The notes under the pieces are model-generated. The model had not been told where the DNA came from and did no database searches. It saw only the letters and a program-made list of their open reading frames with translations. The translations under genes were made by a program, and so were the position numbers. From contig CAJXRF010000010.1 of assembly GCA_913058575.1 (NCBI GenBank), positions 30,933 through 94,932 on the forward strand: a stretch of DNA of 64,000 nucleotides. The letters are read 5' to 3'. This document shows positions 39,387 to 49,004 of the stretch, piece by piece. Each line of letters starts with the position of its first letter. Positions within the stretch are counted from its first letter, which is position 1. The stretch is from an uncultured Bermanella sp. (GTDB lineage: Bacteria > Pseudomonadota > Gammaproteobacteria > Pseudomonadales > Oceanobacteraceae).

Positions 39387-39849
39387 AAGGCGTTGATATT
39401 TTCACTATCCCCCCACAACGATATTTGGAATGCTAAAGGAGAATATAAAAATCAAATAGCTATGTTGTCAATTTTACTGATAACGCCAGTTCACACAGCC
39501 ATAGAAAAAGTGATGCAATCGATGGTTTGGATACACTGCAAATGAACTTTAGCAATATGATAACAAGAGCCACTGAACATAACTGTGTCGCTTAAAATTT
39601 TGGTAGCGATCCTATATATGTTATCTCAGCTAAAGATGAATTTATTACTGTGGTACTTGATAGTTCTTTCAACGACTTTTCAATGGTTACAGGCAGTTAT
39701 AGATAATAAAGAACTCAGTATTAATGAAAGTGATTTTTATTCGCGGGTTGATATTGATAACTCTGAAGAAGGGGCGAAGGATAATCTAAATATTTTTTTA
39801 GAAAAAATATCTCACAACCGATATAAAATTTGGTATCTATTTTGTAGGT
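39387..39849 (+). pseudogene. Broken gene remnant, unrecognised
   Basis: Protein-like sequence runs through three frames: PHNDIWNAKGEYKNQIAM in the first, then SYVVNFTDNASSHSHRKSDA and a later NFGSDPIYVISAKDEFITVV in the second, interrupted by one in-frame stop near 39594, then DNKELSINESDFYSRVDIDN in the third, ending near 39849. The pieces join smoothly if two frameshifts and one stop are repaired. The ATG at 39585 opens only the last part in the wrong frame. I do not recognise the family. Sequencing error is a less likely explanation for three lesions in 460 bases. Confidence 0.45.
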
Positions 39850-39890
39850 AGCCTCACGGTATCTTTTTATTAGTCTCGTTTTTCACTATG

Positions 39891-39919
39891 AAAAAGCCTA
39901 GCATTTTTACTAGGCTTTT
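39891..39919 (-). terminator. Bidirectional terminator after the GH119-type gene
   Basis: AAAAGCCTAG/CTAGGCTTTT arms (39892-39901 and 39910-39919) with an 8-base loop; T-runs flank both sides. It ends the minus-strand amylase transcript and could also stop transcription from the left. Confidence 0.8.
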
Positions 39920-39940
39920 ATTTACGTCTAAGTTGCAATT

Positions 39941-42900
39941 TTAGCGTTTAATTTTTGTCACCGTGTACTGCTGGTTACTGTCATTGAAAGTAAGATGGTA
40001 ATCGCCCATCCCTTGCATGATATAGATGTCATTATCGTTATCGCCAAAGTTATTGCTCCAGTCTCCTTTTTCATCAAATTTAAAACGCGCGTCACTGGCA
40101 GCAGAAAACGTTACATTAATTCCCCAAACATGGTCGGCTTCTAATGTCATTGCGGTTGCGTCCCAATTGTTGGCCGTTCCCCGAAAGTGCATTGTAGGGT
40201 AGGTGGAAGTGTAACCTGTATTACTACCTTGTTTAACCACAGTATAGGTTTGGGTATTGTCGTTAAAGGTAATGTGATAATCCCCAGCGCCTTGGCTAAT
40301 AGCGATGTCAGTACCATTGTTGCCAAAGTTATTACTCCAGTCGCCTTTTTCATCAAACTTAAAGCGCTCATCACTGCCACTGCCAAAGGTCACATAAACG
40401 GCCCATACATTATTGGCCACTAAACTCATGGGAGTTGCTGCCCAGTTATTGGCTGTACCACGGAAATTCATAGTGGCAAACGTGCTGGTGAAATGGTTTG
40501 GGTCTATTACGTTCACAGAAATACTGGCCGTATCCGTAGCCCCTTGCGCATCGCTTACCGTTAGGGTGACGGTTGTAATGCCCACTGCCGATGGAGTAAG
40601 TGTAAGGCTGGAAAGAGTAGAGCTATCCACGCTCCAAGCATAGGTCAGTGAACTTTCAGCGTCATGTGATGCGGATGCATCCAGTGTCACGCTGTCACCC
40701 AAATTAATTTCCAATGCACTGGCCGACAACATCGCCTTGGGCGAGGTATTTCCAGTTGTCACTAATTTAGACCAGCATGCTAGGGTTTTGTCATTAAAAT
40801 ACACATCATAAGTGCCCGCGACGCTTAGCATTATATCGTCACCACCTTGCTCACAGATGCCATCGGCTGTGTGATTACCAAAATTAGTCTGCCAATCACC
40901 GGCCACATCAAATTTGTAACGATCATTGTTTGAACCTGTGAATACTTGCTCTGAAATTTTCCAGGTGTAGTCTTCCACCAACTCCATGGCTCCGGCCAGC
41001 CAGCCATTGGATGTGCCGCGAAAATTCATGGTGGCATAGGTACTGGATTTTGGAAGTTCACTCAGCACTTCGATGGAGACTGATTTACTTGAGATTAAAC
41101 CTTCGTCATCGGTGAGGGTTAGGGTGCAATCAAAACTGCCTAGTTCATTATTTTGCAATGTAATTATTTTCTCGCTGCTGCCATTACTCCATGCCCACGT
41201 TACAATGGCACCATCATCACGACTGCTACTGGCATCCAGTGTGACAGCCGTTCCCAATACCACCTGTGTAGCACTGGCATTAATATTAATGACAGGTGCA
41301 CCATTAGGTTGATCTCCTGAAGTGATAAAAGGATAAACCCCGTCTATATCGCCGTGACTGTCTTCAATGATTTGCTCGCCAGATTGCTTAAACTGCCCTG
41401 TGCCCACATACACTTGCTGAATTTGTGATTTAGTAATATTGCCCTTGGCATCTGTAGCTTCAATATAATAATCCAATAACTGATTTTTATAATCGCCTAT
41501 ATACGAGTAATAAAGATTACCAATTTTTTGTGCTGGCACTTGATCCATGACATGTTGATTAGCGGTTTGCCAAGGCACACCATTAATGTCTTTTTGCAAA
41601 TCCCGTTCGTTCATGGAATAAGTTATCCAGTCTCCCACGCGATTAGGATCTATATTGGCCGCCCCTGATGCTTTAGCTGCGGCGGGGTCATATACTTTAA
41701 AGGTATTATCCTGGGCGTCAGCCCACTGGTTTTTATGAGCCCTAACTTTTACCTTTATGTCACTGATGTTGCTGACGTCATAGGCGTAGGTGTAAATGGC
41801 AAAGTCAGTGGAATAATACTGTAGCGTCCAACCCTGTGCTTTACTGACGTTGGCACTGCCTGGGTTATAGGGGTAACGCTGTGGCCACCATAAAGAAGGG
41901 CCGGTGCGATCATCACTTAAATTGGCATTGACGTAAGGCTCAGAAAAATACAAAGATTGATTAAAAGACAATGTGGGTTTAACACCGTCATCAATGTTTT
42001 CATCGTAGTAGCCAAAGCCACTGTCTAGGGCAGGGAGTAAAAAATACCAGGCTAACTCTGCTGGATTGGCGCCGCCGGCATAGTCTTGACTGGCATCTCC
42101 TTTTACTGGATAAGACATCATCCATGGGTTTAGTTGGTTGCCTGCATAGGTCACTTCATTATCCAGTGAAGACGTGGGTGACCAATGGTTAGGGTGAGCA
42201 TCTAACCAAATTTGTTCGGCGGTTTTGGCGTAGTTCTCTGCCGCCTGCTGCAATGCAAAGTTGCGCTCTAAATAATGATAACCGTATTCAAAACTCACCG
42301 TCATGCCTTGCTCTATTCCTTGATAGTTTTTCAAAGGGGAAAGATCCATGCCCATGGCTTTATTAAAGTCAGAAAATTGCCCTGACCAAATACCCATGGG
42401 TAAGCGCCAGTGATACCAAGTAGGGTCGGCAGAAGAATCTCGAGTATCAATCCAAGAACCGTCTTGCACGTGCACTATGTCATCTTGAGGAATAGGGTTG
42501 GATGCCAAGTACTCATCTACGCCCACACCGCTGACACCGGAATCTGAATAGGTAACATACCCAGAATTATTCCAAGTGCCACCATCTCCCGCGCGCCCAG
42601 AAGAATTATCTCCATCATGTGCTATTACAAAATACTGGCGACGGTTTAAACTATTGGCGTCATCTTCGTAAGGCTTAATGGCAGATGCGGTCACCGACCC
42701 CTGGTAACTTTCTTCCCAAGAGGCCGCTTGCTCCACTGGAATACCGGCTATTTTACTGGCCATGCCGGTTTCAGGGTTTACATATTGAACGTAATGGGGA
42801 ATCGAGGCGAATGGAAACTTGTTGTGGGTGACTTGTTGTTCGTTAAACATTTGTTGTGATAACCAGTCTCCAACATTACTTTCATTTTGCATATCGGCCC

Positions 42901-43732
42901 GGTTAGGGGGCGACACCATAGTATCTTTACCTGGGTCGTTTAAGTAAGGGTAGTCTCTAAGGGTTCGTGAAAAATGTAAATTCCCCATCACCGACCATTC
43001 AATGCCCATTTTCTCTAATACGGGAATCATGCGTTCAGAAAAACCAAGCTCAGTGGGGAAAAAACCTTTTGATGATTTATATCCGTTCCCTAAGAAATAG
43101 GGTTGGGCAAGGGTGACATTATGAAAAATAAGTTCTTTTAAAAAATAATCATTACCCACTAATGGCCCCATGGAATGGTGGCCAGTAAAGTGAATGAGAT
43201 CCAGTGCATCTGCGCTGTTTTGAGTTTTTACACCTTGCTGAGTATCGCGCCAATAATCTCCCCAATTAGGGTTACAATAACCGCTCACGTTGCAAAGATT
43301 ATTGAGGCTGTCTACATTGTTCGCCACTGATGCCGACATGGTTACATGACTTTGGCTTTGAGGGTGAGCACTGTTGTTATTTTTAGCGGTATCCATGGGC
43401 CAAGAATGGTAGGCGCCAGTTTTGGCGTGATGACTGTAATAAGAATTTAAGTCATCGTGAGGCATGGGTAAGCCATTTTCCAAATAATAATTATAGTCTT
43501 GTGGCGGCGCGTTTTTTAAGTCCACCACCTGCCCGTCATACATATAGCGTATGTCACCGCCCACTGGGGTTTTGTCATAATTGCTTAAATTGTAATAAGG
43601 CCAGAAATTTGGCATGTGATTATGGTAAATATGGGTGGCGGCAATGTCTGCGCTGGCGATGATAGGCGAGCACACCATGGTCACAATGCAGGCTAAGGCG
43701 GTGCCTTTTTTGATATGTTTTTTCAGTTTCAT
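39941..43732 (-). CDS. Secreted GH119/GH57-type alpha-amylase with PKD and FRGT modules
   Basis: A 1263-residue exported protein (signal peptide ends near IIASAD). The N-terminal ~800 residues form the catalytic part. IYHNHMPNFW near residue 35 fits the GH57-like first region. Glu228 in FFPTELGFSER and Asp373 in IAHDGDNSSGR fit the nucleophile and acid/base. By my own count these are close to the positions I recall for the Bacillus circulans GH119 enzyme, which favours GH119 over GH57. A PKD domain (about 815-900), an FRGT module (about 905-985), a second PKD domain (990-1080) and two more FRGT modules (1088-1263) follow. The FRGT modules also occur in the alpha-amylase at 35558-39193 and are probably starch-binding. 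No locus operator was found upstream. Confidence 0.82.
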   Translation of the reverse strand: MKLKKHIKKGTALACIVTMVCSPIIASADIAATHIYHNHMPNFWPYYNLSNYDKTPVGGDIRYMYDGQVVDLKNAPPQDYNYYLENGLPMPHDDLNSYYSHHAKTGAYHSWPMDTAKNNNSAHPQSQSHVTMSASVANNVDSLNNLCNVSGYCNPNWGDYWRDTQQGVKTQNSADALDLIHFTGHHSMGPLVGNDYFLKELIFHNVTLAQPYFLGNGYKSSKGFFPTELGFSERMIPVLEKMGIEWSVMGNLHFSRTLRDYPYLNDPGKDTMVSPPNRADMQNESNVGDWLSQQMFNEQQVTHNKFPFASIPHYVQYVNPETGMASKIAGIPVEQAASWEESYQGSVTASAIKPYEDDANSLNRRQYFVIAHDGDNSSGRAGDGGTWNNSGYVTYSDSGVSGVGVDEYLASNPIPQDDIVHVQDGSWIDTRDSSADPTWYHWRLPMGIWSGQFSDFNKAMGMDLSPLKNYQGIEQGMTVSFEYGYHYLERNFALQQAAENYAKTAEQIWLDAHPNHWSPTSSLDNEVTYAGNQLNPWMMSYPVKGDASQDYAGGANPAELAWYFLLPALDSGFGYYDENIDDGVKPTLSFNQSLYFSEPYVNANLSDDRTGPSLWWPQRYPYNPGSANVSKAQGWTLQYYSTDFAIYTYAYDVSNISDIKVKVRAHKNQWADAQDNTFKVYDPAAAKASGAANIDPNRVGDWITYSMNERDLQKDINGVPWQTANQHVMDQVPAQKIGNLYYSYIGDYKNQLLDYYIEATDAKGNITKSQIQQVYVGTGQFKQSGEQIIEDSHGDIDGVYPFITSGDQPNGAPVININASATQVVLGTAVTLDASSSRDDGAIVTWAWSNGSSEKIITLQNNELGSFDCTLTLTDDEGLISSKSVSIEVLSELPKSSTYATMNFRGTSNGWLAGAMELVEDYTWKISEQVFTGSNNDRYKFDVAGDWQTNFGNHTADGICEQGGDDIMLSVAGTYDVYFNDKTLACWSKLVTTGNTSPKAMLSASALEINLGDSVTLDASASHDAESSLTYAWSVDSSTLSSLTLTPSAVGITTVTLTVSDAQGATDTASISVNVIDPNHFTSTFATMNFRGTANNWAATPMSLVANNVWAVYVTFGSGSDERFKFDEKGDWSNNFGNNGTDIAISQGAGDYHITFNDNTQTYTVVKQGSNTGYTSTYPTMHFRGTANNWDATAMTLEADHVWGINVTFSAASDARFKFDEKGDWSNNFGDNDNDIYIMQGMGDYHLTFNDSNQQYTVTKIKR
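39944..40471 (-). repeat. Tandem duplication of the C-terminal FRGT module
   Basis: The last two modules of the GH119-type protein are nearly the same: both begin FRGTANNW and both contain RFKFDEKGDWSNNFG. The DNA is also close (compare plus-strand 40060-40100 with 40325-40365). They result from a recent internal duplication. A third, more diverged copy ends at 41029. Confidence 0.8.
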
Positions 43733-43894
43733 GATAACCCTTTTTATTTTTATACAGCTTTCATATGCGGGTCAGAATACTTAGCTTGATCCAGTTTTAT
43801 CTACTGAGACTTCTTGAATCTATCGAGAAATAATTGAGTCGTGATTACACATCTCATTAACTATTATGAGTGACCGAGAATGGGTTTTACTAAC

Positions 43895-43938
43895 TAAAAA
43901 AGAGCCGTAAGCAAAGCACGAATGCTTTGGTTACGGCT
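43895..43938 (-). terminator. Terminator after the pullulanase gene
   Basis: A 16-base stem with one mismatch (arms 43903-43918 and 43923-43938, loop CGAA) followed on the minus strand by TTTTTT. Strong rho-independent terminator; it separates pullulanase from the GH119-type gene, so the latter has its own promoter. Confidence 0.88.
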
Positions 43939-43962
43939 AAAGTCCTCTACCTACCTTTCAAA

Positions 43963-46900
43963 TTAAAGCGTGCACTCTTGTACGATTAAACTTCCCACGT
44001 CGGCCCCATCTTGTAATGGGCTATTAAGGGTTAACATAAAGCTCCAAGTGCCCGCAGCTAAATTTGCGTTGTTGTTGTCTGTGCCTGCGTCCCCTTTAAA
44101 GATGGAATATTCAATATCAGGCAGTAAGGTAACCAAGCTGTCGTCTTGGCTCACAAAGTATTGCACATTCCAATTTTCAGAATCGTTGGCAAATTTGAAT
44201 TGCATGGCACCGCTGTGATCAAATACGGCTTGATAGACGTTATTGCCTTTGTGTTTAAAGCGATAAGTTTCTTCCGGTGCCCAGTTGGAATGGTCACCGC
44301 GCACATATAGGTTTATGTTGCCTAATACGCCTTCACTGGCATCATCTTCAAGCAGGGTACAGCCACCATTTATTTTGGATAAAATCAGTTTAGGTTGGGC
44401 AAAATTACTGATATCTAACGTGAATTTATAATCACCCGATTCACTAATACTTAATTGAATATTATCATTTGAGCTCGCTTCCAATGCGATGGTTTCACCC
44501 TCACTGATACTGCCATTAAAGCCCCAGTTGTGAGTAGACCAATCATCTGTTGCTACTTTAAATTCAAATTCGCCTGCTTCTAGTGAAAGCGTGGCACCGT
44601 ATAAGCCTGTGGAAATTAAACTTAATTGATTGCCTGCATCGGCCACCCAACCTTCACCATAAAGAGATCCGCGAATAAAGGTGTCTGCGGTGAGCTCAGT
44701 GGGAGTAATAGTTTTAGCTACTACCGCTAAACCTTCTCCTTGGGAGTCGCCTTGTGTTTTAACAAATACAGCAGCACTGCGCGCGGGTACTGAGAAGCCA
44801 CTTTCAGAAAAACTGGCACCGGCGAGTATCACGTCATCTTCAATGCCATCTATTAACAAGGGGTGTAATTCAAAACCGCTGGCATTGTTAATGGTGAAAC
44901 CGGTTAGGGCCTGTGGAGTAGAATTGATAATCACCACTAATGCTTGGTAGTTCTCATCGAGATCACTGCCAGCCGATACCCCATCGTCTAGGCTCATGGC
45001 AATCACACCTGGAATTTGAGTAGACCCAGTGTTGTGGAAATCTAAACGATTAATGATTTGCGTTTTATCACTTAAATGAAACAGTTCACTGGAACTGCGC
45101 ACCCGTAGCATTTCAAGGAAATGCTCGCTGGCATTTTGAATGTCGTTGGCAGTTACATCTATGGTTTCGTTAGCAATAATGTCGGATATTACGCTCCAGT
45201 TTTTTCCATCTTTATCTTCTCTTGGTAAACCCACATTCCAATTATTGGTTTGCATAGAAAAATCCACTAGGTTAAACCAATCTCCCGAGTCATAACTGTC
45301 ACGCTCAAAAGATTTTGAACGTAATAGGTCAACGCCCATGTGCAGGAAAGGGATGCCCTGAGCATAAAGAATGGTAGATAAACCTAGCATTTGCATGCGT
45401 GCTCTATCTTCCATGGATGTGTGGGTGGGTAATTTATATTGGTTGTTATCCCATAGGGTTTGATTGTCGTGTTTGGAGATATAATTAATAATTTCTTGAG
45501 GATCATCTGTGTAACCGGCTACTTGACCCACATAATCTATTTGATTGCCTTTCACGAATCGGTCATCGCTCACTTGCAAGACATAATCAATTAGATTACC
45601 GGCCATGCCTAAACGTATTAAATCGCTTAAATGAGTTAGGCTATTTTTATCATCATTAGATGCGCTATTTAATTCATTGGGGTCGGTATATAAACCATTG
45701 GCAAAGCCTTGCTGTGAACGCAGTGCTTGGGCTTCATCAAATGGGCCACCACCGCGAACTGCATCGCGTATTCGGTCAGAGAAAGACCCAATGCCCGTGC
45801 CGCTCATATTGTGTTGGCGAGCTTGGACAAATAAAGAGTCGTTGATTACTTCACCAAAGTTCCAACCTTCCCCGTAAAAATAAATATATTGATCGGTATT
45901 TTCTTGCACGGTTTGCAAAGCTTTTACTAAATTGGCTTTAGTATGATGAGCCATTAAATCAAATCGAAATGAATCTACCTGATAATCTTTTGCCCAAACC
46001 AGCAGCGAATCAATCATGAGCTTTTCCATCATGCTGTGTTCACTGGCGGTGTTATCGCAGCAAGATGATGTTTCTACAGCGCCGCTTAATGGGTTTAGTC
46101 TGTGGTAATAACCGGGCACTACTTTATCCAATACCGAGTTCTGCCACAGGCCAGATGAATTGGTATGGTTATACACTACATCCATCACCACACTTAACCC
46201 CATATCATGCAGGGCATTGACCATTTGTCGAAATTCAAGAATACGGGTTGTGCCATTAGCATCGGTTGCGTAACTGCCTTCGGGCACTGTGTAATGCAAT
46301 GGATCATAACCCCAATTAAAACTATCAATGGCTCGAACGTCAGCCATGAGTGCTTGCGCACAACCCGTACTGGTATCGCAGGCAGCCAACATTGTTGTGA
46401 TGCTGGTATCATCAGTAATGCTATTATCACTGCAGGCTTGGGCATTGGAATTAACAACACACAATTGTGCTTTAGTGCTGGTTAAATCAATGCGTTGGTT
46501 TGCATCTTCATTAACGGTGGCCACATCAAAGGCGGGCAATAAGTGAATGTGGGTAAGCCCTGCACTTTTTAATTTTTGTAAATGTTGAACACTATCGCGA
46601 TTGGTTTCGGTGTAGGCTAAAAATTTACCGTTGAGGTTGCTACTACCCTTGGTATCGGTATTGGAGAAATCACGTATGTGGGTTTCGTAAATAACAATGT
46701 CTTCGGCTTTTTCAACTTGATAGTTGGAAGGGGTATTCCAGCCATTTGGTTTTAATGATTCATCGTTTAAATCCACCACTTGAGAATACACAGAGCTGGC
46801 CGACAAACTTAACGAATAGGGGTCGGTGACGATTAAGTTTTCAATTTTATCGGTAGTGTGATGATAAACCGCGAGCTTGTAACGATAATAGCTGCCCACA

Positions 46901-47928
46901 TTAGCAGTAGCCACATCGCCGCTCCACACGCCATTGTCTTCATTAAAGGTTAAGGCTGTGGAGGTGGCATTATTACCCTGAGCATCGCTGTATATTTCCA
47001 CCTCAAGAGACTGGGCAGTGGGTGCCCAGACGTTAAAACTTACCAAACCGCCATTAACTTGCGCACCAAAATTCACAGTCTGTGCTGCATTGGCATATAA
47101 ATCATCTAACACGGCGGCTTTTTGCACCAGTGTCGCTTGAATCACTGCTTGGTTATCGTTGAAACCCGCTAGCCATAGCTGATTTTTCATAAGCGATTTG
47201 CTATCGGTATCAGCAGGTATTGTCCAGGCTTGCCATTCACTTAAATGTGGAAATTTTGCTTTAAGGGCATCTGATAAATCGGTTTTCGTTAGGGATATGG
47301 CATCACCACCGACCACTTGTTTAGTTTGATCGTTAAGACTTAAGGTAGCAGTTGATGATGAAAATAATTGAGCGCTAGTGGGCGTATTAAATACCAGAGT
47401 ATCAGCGCTTAACCAGTGAGCACTCATCCCTTCAACAGACACAGGCAGCTCTGTGGTGGGATTGGCAAAGACACGACTGACCCCAGAAAATGTGTATAAA
47501 TCTTGTTGATAAATAGCACGATCAAAATAAGTGTCACCGCCGCCTAATTCTTTTTCATCTCCTTTGTGAATGATAAAATTAAAGCCAGTCCAGTTTGGTG
47601 AATCAAAGGTCACAATAAAATAAGCACCGTACTGCTCATCAATGCCGCTGTTTAGAAGTGGTGTATCCCATGCTGTGCCGGTATTCGTACTGGGCAGTGT
47701 ATTGCTATCAAAATTGGCTCCGCTTTCAGCCCAAACATATAAGCCCCAATCGCTGTAATCTGCATCGGCTTTATTGAAATAAATGACCGCCTGGTTATCT
47801 GTTAACTGTAAATTGTTTAAGGCGACATCACCTGGGTCGGTGGTTGAACTGTCCGACCCACAGGCCGAGAGCAGTAATAGAGAAAGCCACATTAAAACGT
47901 GTGCTAAATAGTAGTTTAAATTACGCAT
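43963..47928 (-). CDS. pulA: Pullulanase-type GH13 lipoprotein
   Basis: A 1321-residue lipoprotein (LSAC, Cys23) expected at the cell surface. Modules in order: N-terminal pullulanase-associated/CBM41-like domain (about 35-130), an N2-type segment, a CBM48 domain (about 285-400) and the GH13_13/14 catalytic barrel with FNWGYDPLHY. The triad is Asp657 (FRFDLMAHH), Glu687 (YGEGWNFG) and Asp821 (ISKHDNQ). A C-terminal extension carries an additional starch-binding-like domain (NINLYVRGDHSNW onward). It cleaves alpha-1,6 branches in starch or pullulan, complementing the two alpha-amylases. GGGA lies 8 bases before the ATG. An operator (47979-47992) and the second palindrome (48007-48021) lie upstream. 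Confidence 0.93.
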   Translation of the reverse strand: MRNLNYYLAHVLMWLSLLLLSACGSDSSTTDPGDVALNNLQLTDNQAVIYFNKADADYSDWGLYVWAESGANFDSNTLPSTNTGTAWDTPLLNSGIDEQYGAYFIVTFDSPNWTGFNFIIHKGDEKELGGGDTYFDRAIYQQDLYTFSGVSRVFANPTTELPVSVEGMSAHWLSADTLVFNTPTSAQLFSSSTATLSLNDQTKQVVGGDAISLTKTDLSDALKAKFPHLSEWQAWTIPADTDSKSLMKNQLWLAGFNDNQAVIQATLVQKAAVLDDLYANAAQTVNFGAQVNGGLVSFNVWAPTAQSLEVEIYSDAQGNNATSTALTFNEDNGVWSGDVATANVGSYYRYKLAVYHHTTDKIENLIVTDPYSLSLSASSVYSQVVDLNDESLKPNGWNTPSNYQVEKAEDIVIYETHIRDFSNTDTKGSSNLNGKFLAYTETNRDSVQHLQKLKSAGLTHIHLLPAFDVATVNEDANQRIDLTSTKAQLCVVNSNAQACSDNSITDDTSITTMLAACDTSTGCAQALMADVRAIDSFNWGYDPLHYTVPEGSYATDANGTTRILEFRQMVNALHDMGLSVVMDVVYNHTNSSGLWQNSVLDKVVPGYYHRLNPLSGAVETSSCCDNTASEHSMMEKLMIDSLLVWAKDYQVDSFRFDLMAHHTKANLVKALQTVQENTDQYIYFYGEGWNFGEVINDSLFVQARQHNMSGTGIGSFSDRIRDAVRGGGPFDEAQALRSQQGFANGLYTDPNELNSASNDDKNSLTHLSDLIRLGMAGNLIDYVLQVSDDRFVKGNQIDYVGQVAGYTDDPQEIINYISKHDNQTLWDNNQYKLPTHTSMEDRARMQMLGLSTILYAQGIPFLHMGVDLLRSKSFERDSYDSGDWFNLVDFSMQTNNWNVGLPREDKDGKNWSVISDIIANETIDVTANDIQNASEHFLEMLRVRSSSELFHLSDKTQIINRLDFHNTGSTQIPGVIAMSLDDGVSAGSDLDENYQALVVIINSTPQALTGFTINNASGFELHPLLIDGIEDDVILAGASFSESGFSVPARSAAVFVKTQGDSQGEGLAVVAKTITPTELTADTFIRGSLYGEGWVADAGNQLSLISTGLYGATLSLEAGEFEFKVATDDWSTHNWGFNGSISEGETIALEASSNDNIQLSISESGDYKFTLDISNFAQPKLILSKINGGCTLLEDDASEGVLGNINLYVRGDHSNWAPEETYRFKHKGNNVYQAVFDHSGAMQFKFANDSENWNVQYFVSQDDSLVTLLPDIEYSIFKGDAGTDNNNANLAAGTWSFMLTLNSPLQDGADVGSLIVQECTL

Positions 47929-47978
47929 TCATATTTCCCGCTGTTATTTTTATTTTTTGGTCATCACATTTAGATAAA

Positions 47979-47992
47979 TGTAATCGATTTCA
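47979..47992 (-). promoter_or_regulatory. MalR-type operator before pullulanase
   Basis: TGTAATCGATTTCA on the plus strand, 13 of 14 matches to TGTAATCGATTACA, 50 bases before the pullulanase start codon. Confidence 0.8.
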
Positions 47993-48006
47993 TTTTATTA
48001 TAAAAA

Positions 48007-48021
48007 TGTAACAGCGTTACA
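48007..48021 (-). promoter_or_regulatory. Second palindromic motif before pullulanase
   Basis: TGTAACAGCGTTACA, a 6-3-6 palindrome differing from the element at 35228-35242 at one base of the spacer. It lies 14 bases beyond the MalR-type operator, the same order as at the alpha-amylase promoter. Confidence 0.6.
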
Positions 48022-48525
48022 ACAAGAGCCAATACCGGTTAATTAAGCGGTTATTACAAAATTCTTTGGCCAAAAAAGGCCATAACATTGGATATTAGCG
48101 ACATATCAGAAAAATCGGCCATAAAATTACTATTTGTTTCAATCTACCGAGTGCGGTATTTCGTCTAAGAAATCACTCAAATAGGCAGAGTTATTCTTAT
48201 AGTAGTCTGAAGCTCACTATGGTTATGTTGTGGGGGAAATTCTGATTTGTTGTATTGGTTGGTCCAGCGAATGCCATATTTAGTAGATCAAATCTAACCT
48301 GAGAGATACCCGTTTTTTAACCGTGTCTGTCAGGATAGATTTGAGCTACTACAAAGTGTTAACTTGGCAGTGCAGCATACAAATTTAAAATGTAATCTGG
48401 AAAGTGCCTACTAAGAAGAACGAGAAGCCTATAAACAGAAAAAGCGGCTTTTATTCAGTAGGCTTTACAGCAAGTAAAGCACTCATAAGTTATTCTAATC
48501 GTGATTCTAAACTAAGGAGGACTAT

Positions 48526-48945
48526 GTGAAAGGTCCAAAACATTTCAATGATATATGTGCAGATAAATTACCCGGCCTTTTAGGTATTGTGGTATCCCAT
48601 GTTAGCGATGAAGCAGTTCGGGCTGAAATTGCAATCAAAGAGTCACACATGGCACCCAATGGTTTTTTACACGCAGGAACCGTGGTCACCCTTGCCGATA
48701 CTTCCTGTGGCAACGGATGTGTGGCCAACTTGCCAGAGAGTGCATTAGGCTTTACTACCATTGAGTTAAAATCGAACCATTTAGGCACAGCACGAGATGG
48801 CACAATTGAGTGTGTAGCCACACCAGCCCACATGGGAAAAACTACCCAAGTCTGGGATGCGGTTGTGAGTCATAAACAAACGGGAAAAACCATTGCGCTA
48901 TTTCGCTGCACGCAAATGATTCTGTATCCCAAAATAAGCTCTTAA
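48526..48945 (+). CDS. PaaI/hotdog-fold thioesterase
   Basis: A 139-residue single hotdog-domain protein. The segment HMAPNGFLHAGTVVTLADTSCG fits the PaaI/YbgC-like acyl-CoA thioesterase motif (G-x-x-H-x-G, then an acidic residue on the central helix). It probably hydrolyses a small or aromatic acyl-CoA in the cytoplasm. It starts with GTG at 48526, supported by AAGGAGG just before it. It stands alone, with a hairpin after it. The substrate cannot be told. Confidence 0.85.
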   Translation: MKGPKHFNDICADKLPGLLGIVVSHVSDEAVRAEIAIKESHMAPNGFLHAGTVVTLADTSCGNGCVANLPESALGFTTIELKSNHLGTARDGTIECVATPAHMGKTTQVWDAVVSHKQTGKTIALFRCTQMILYPKISS

Positions 48946-49004
48946 AAGTAATGAAAATTAAAAAGTACCAAAGTGACCCATCCAATGGAGTCCTTAGTTT
49001 ATAC

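Larger units (their letters stand above)
39194..39940. other. 747-base stretch between the alpha-amylase and the GH119-type gene
   Basis: No intact gene is recognised. It contains a broken coding region (39387-39849) and the terminator of the opposite-strand gene (39891-39919). The first 190 bases hold no recognised element. Confidence 0.65.
47929..48525. other. 597-base stretch between pullulanase and the thioesterase
   Basis: The first ~95 bases are the pullulanase promoter region with both palindromes. The rest (48022-48525), leading to the unrelated thioesterase gene, has no gene, hairpin or repeat that I can support. It marks the right edge of the starch locus. Confidence 0.7.

Noticed and set aside
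39585..39851. An 88-codon open frame as an intact gene
   Set aside because: Its first part is in a different frame from the clearly protein-like upstream sequence; it is better read as the end of a broken gene.
43733..43894. A possible MalR-type operator before the GH119-type gene
   Set aside because: The best candidate, ending GTGATTACA, matches the operator at only 7 of 14 positions and keeps no left half-site.
41073..46546. Plus-strand open frames opposite the GH119-type and pullulanase genes
   Set aside because: They are shadows of strongly coding minus-strand genes and show no ribosome site or family motif.
48022..48525. A transposase remnant near 48330
   Set aside because: A few protein-like words can be read, but no frame stays open and no terminal inverted repeats are seen.
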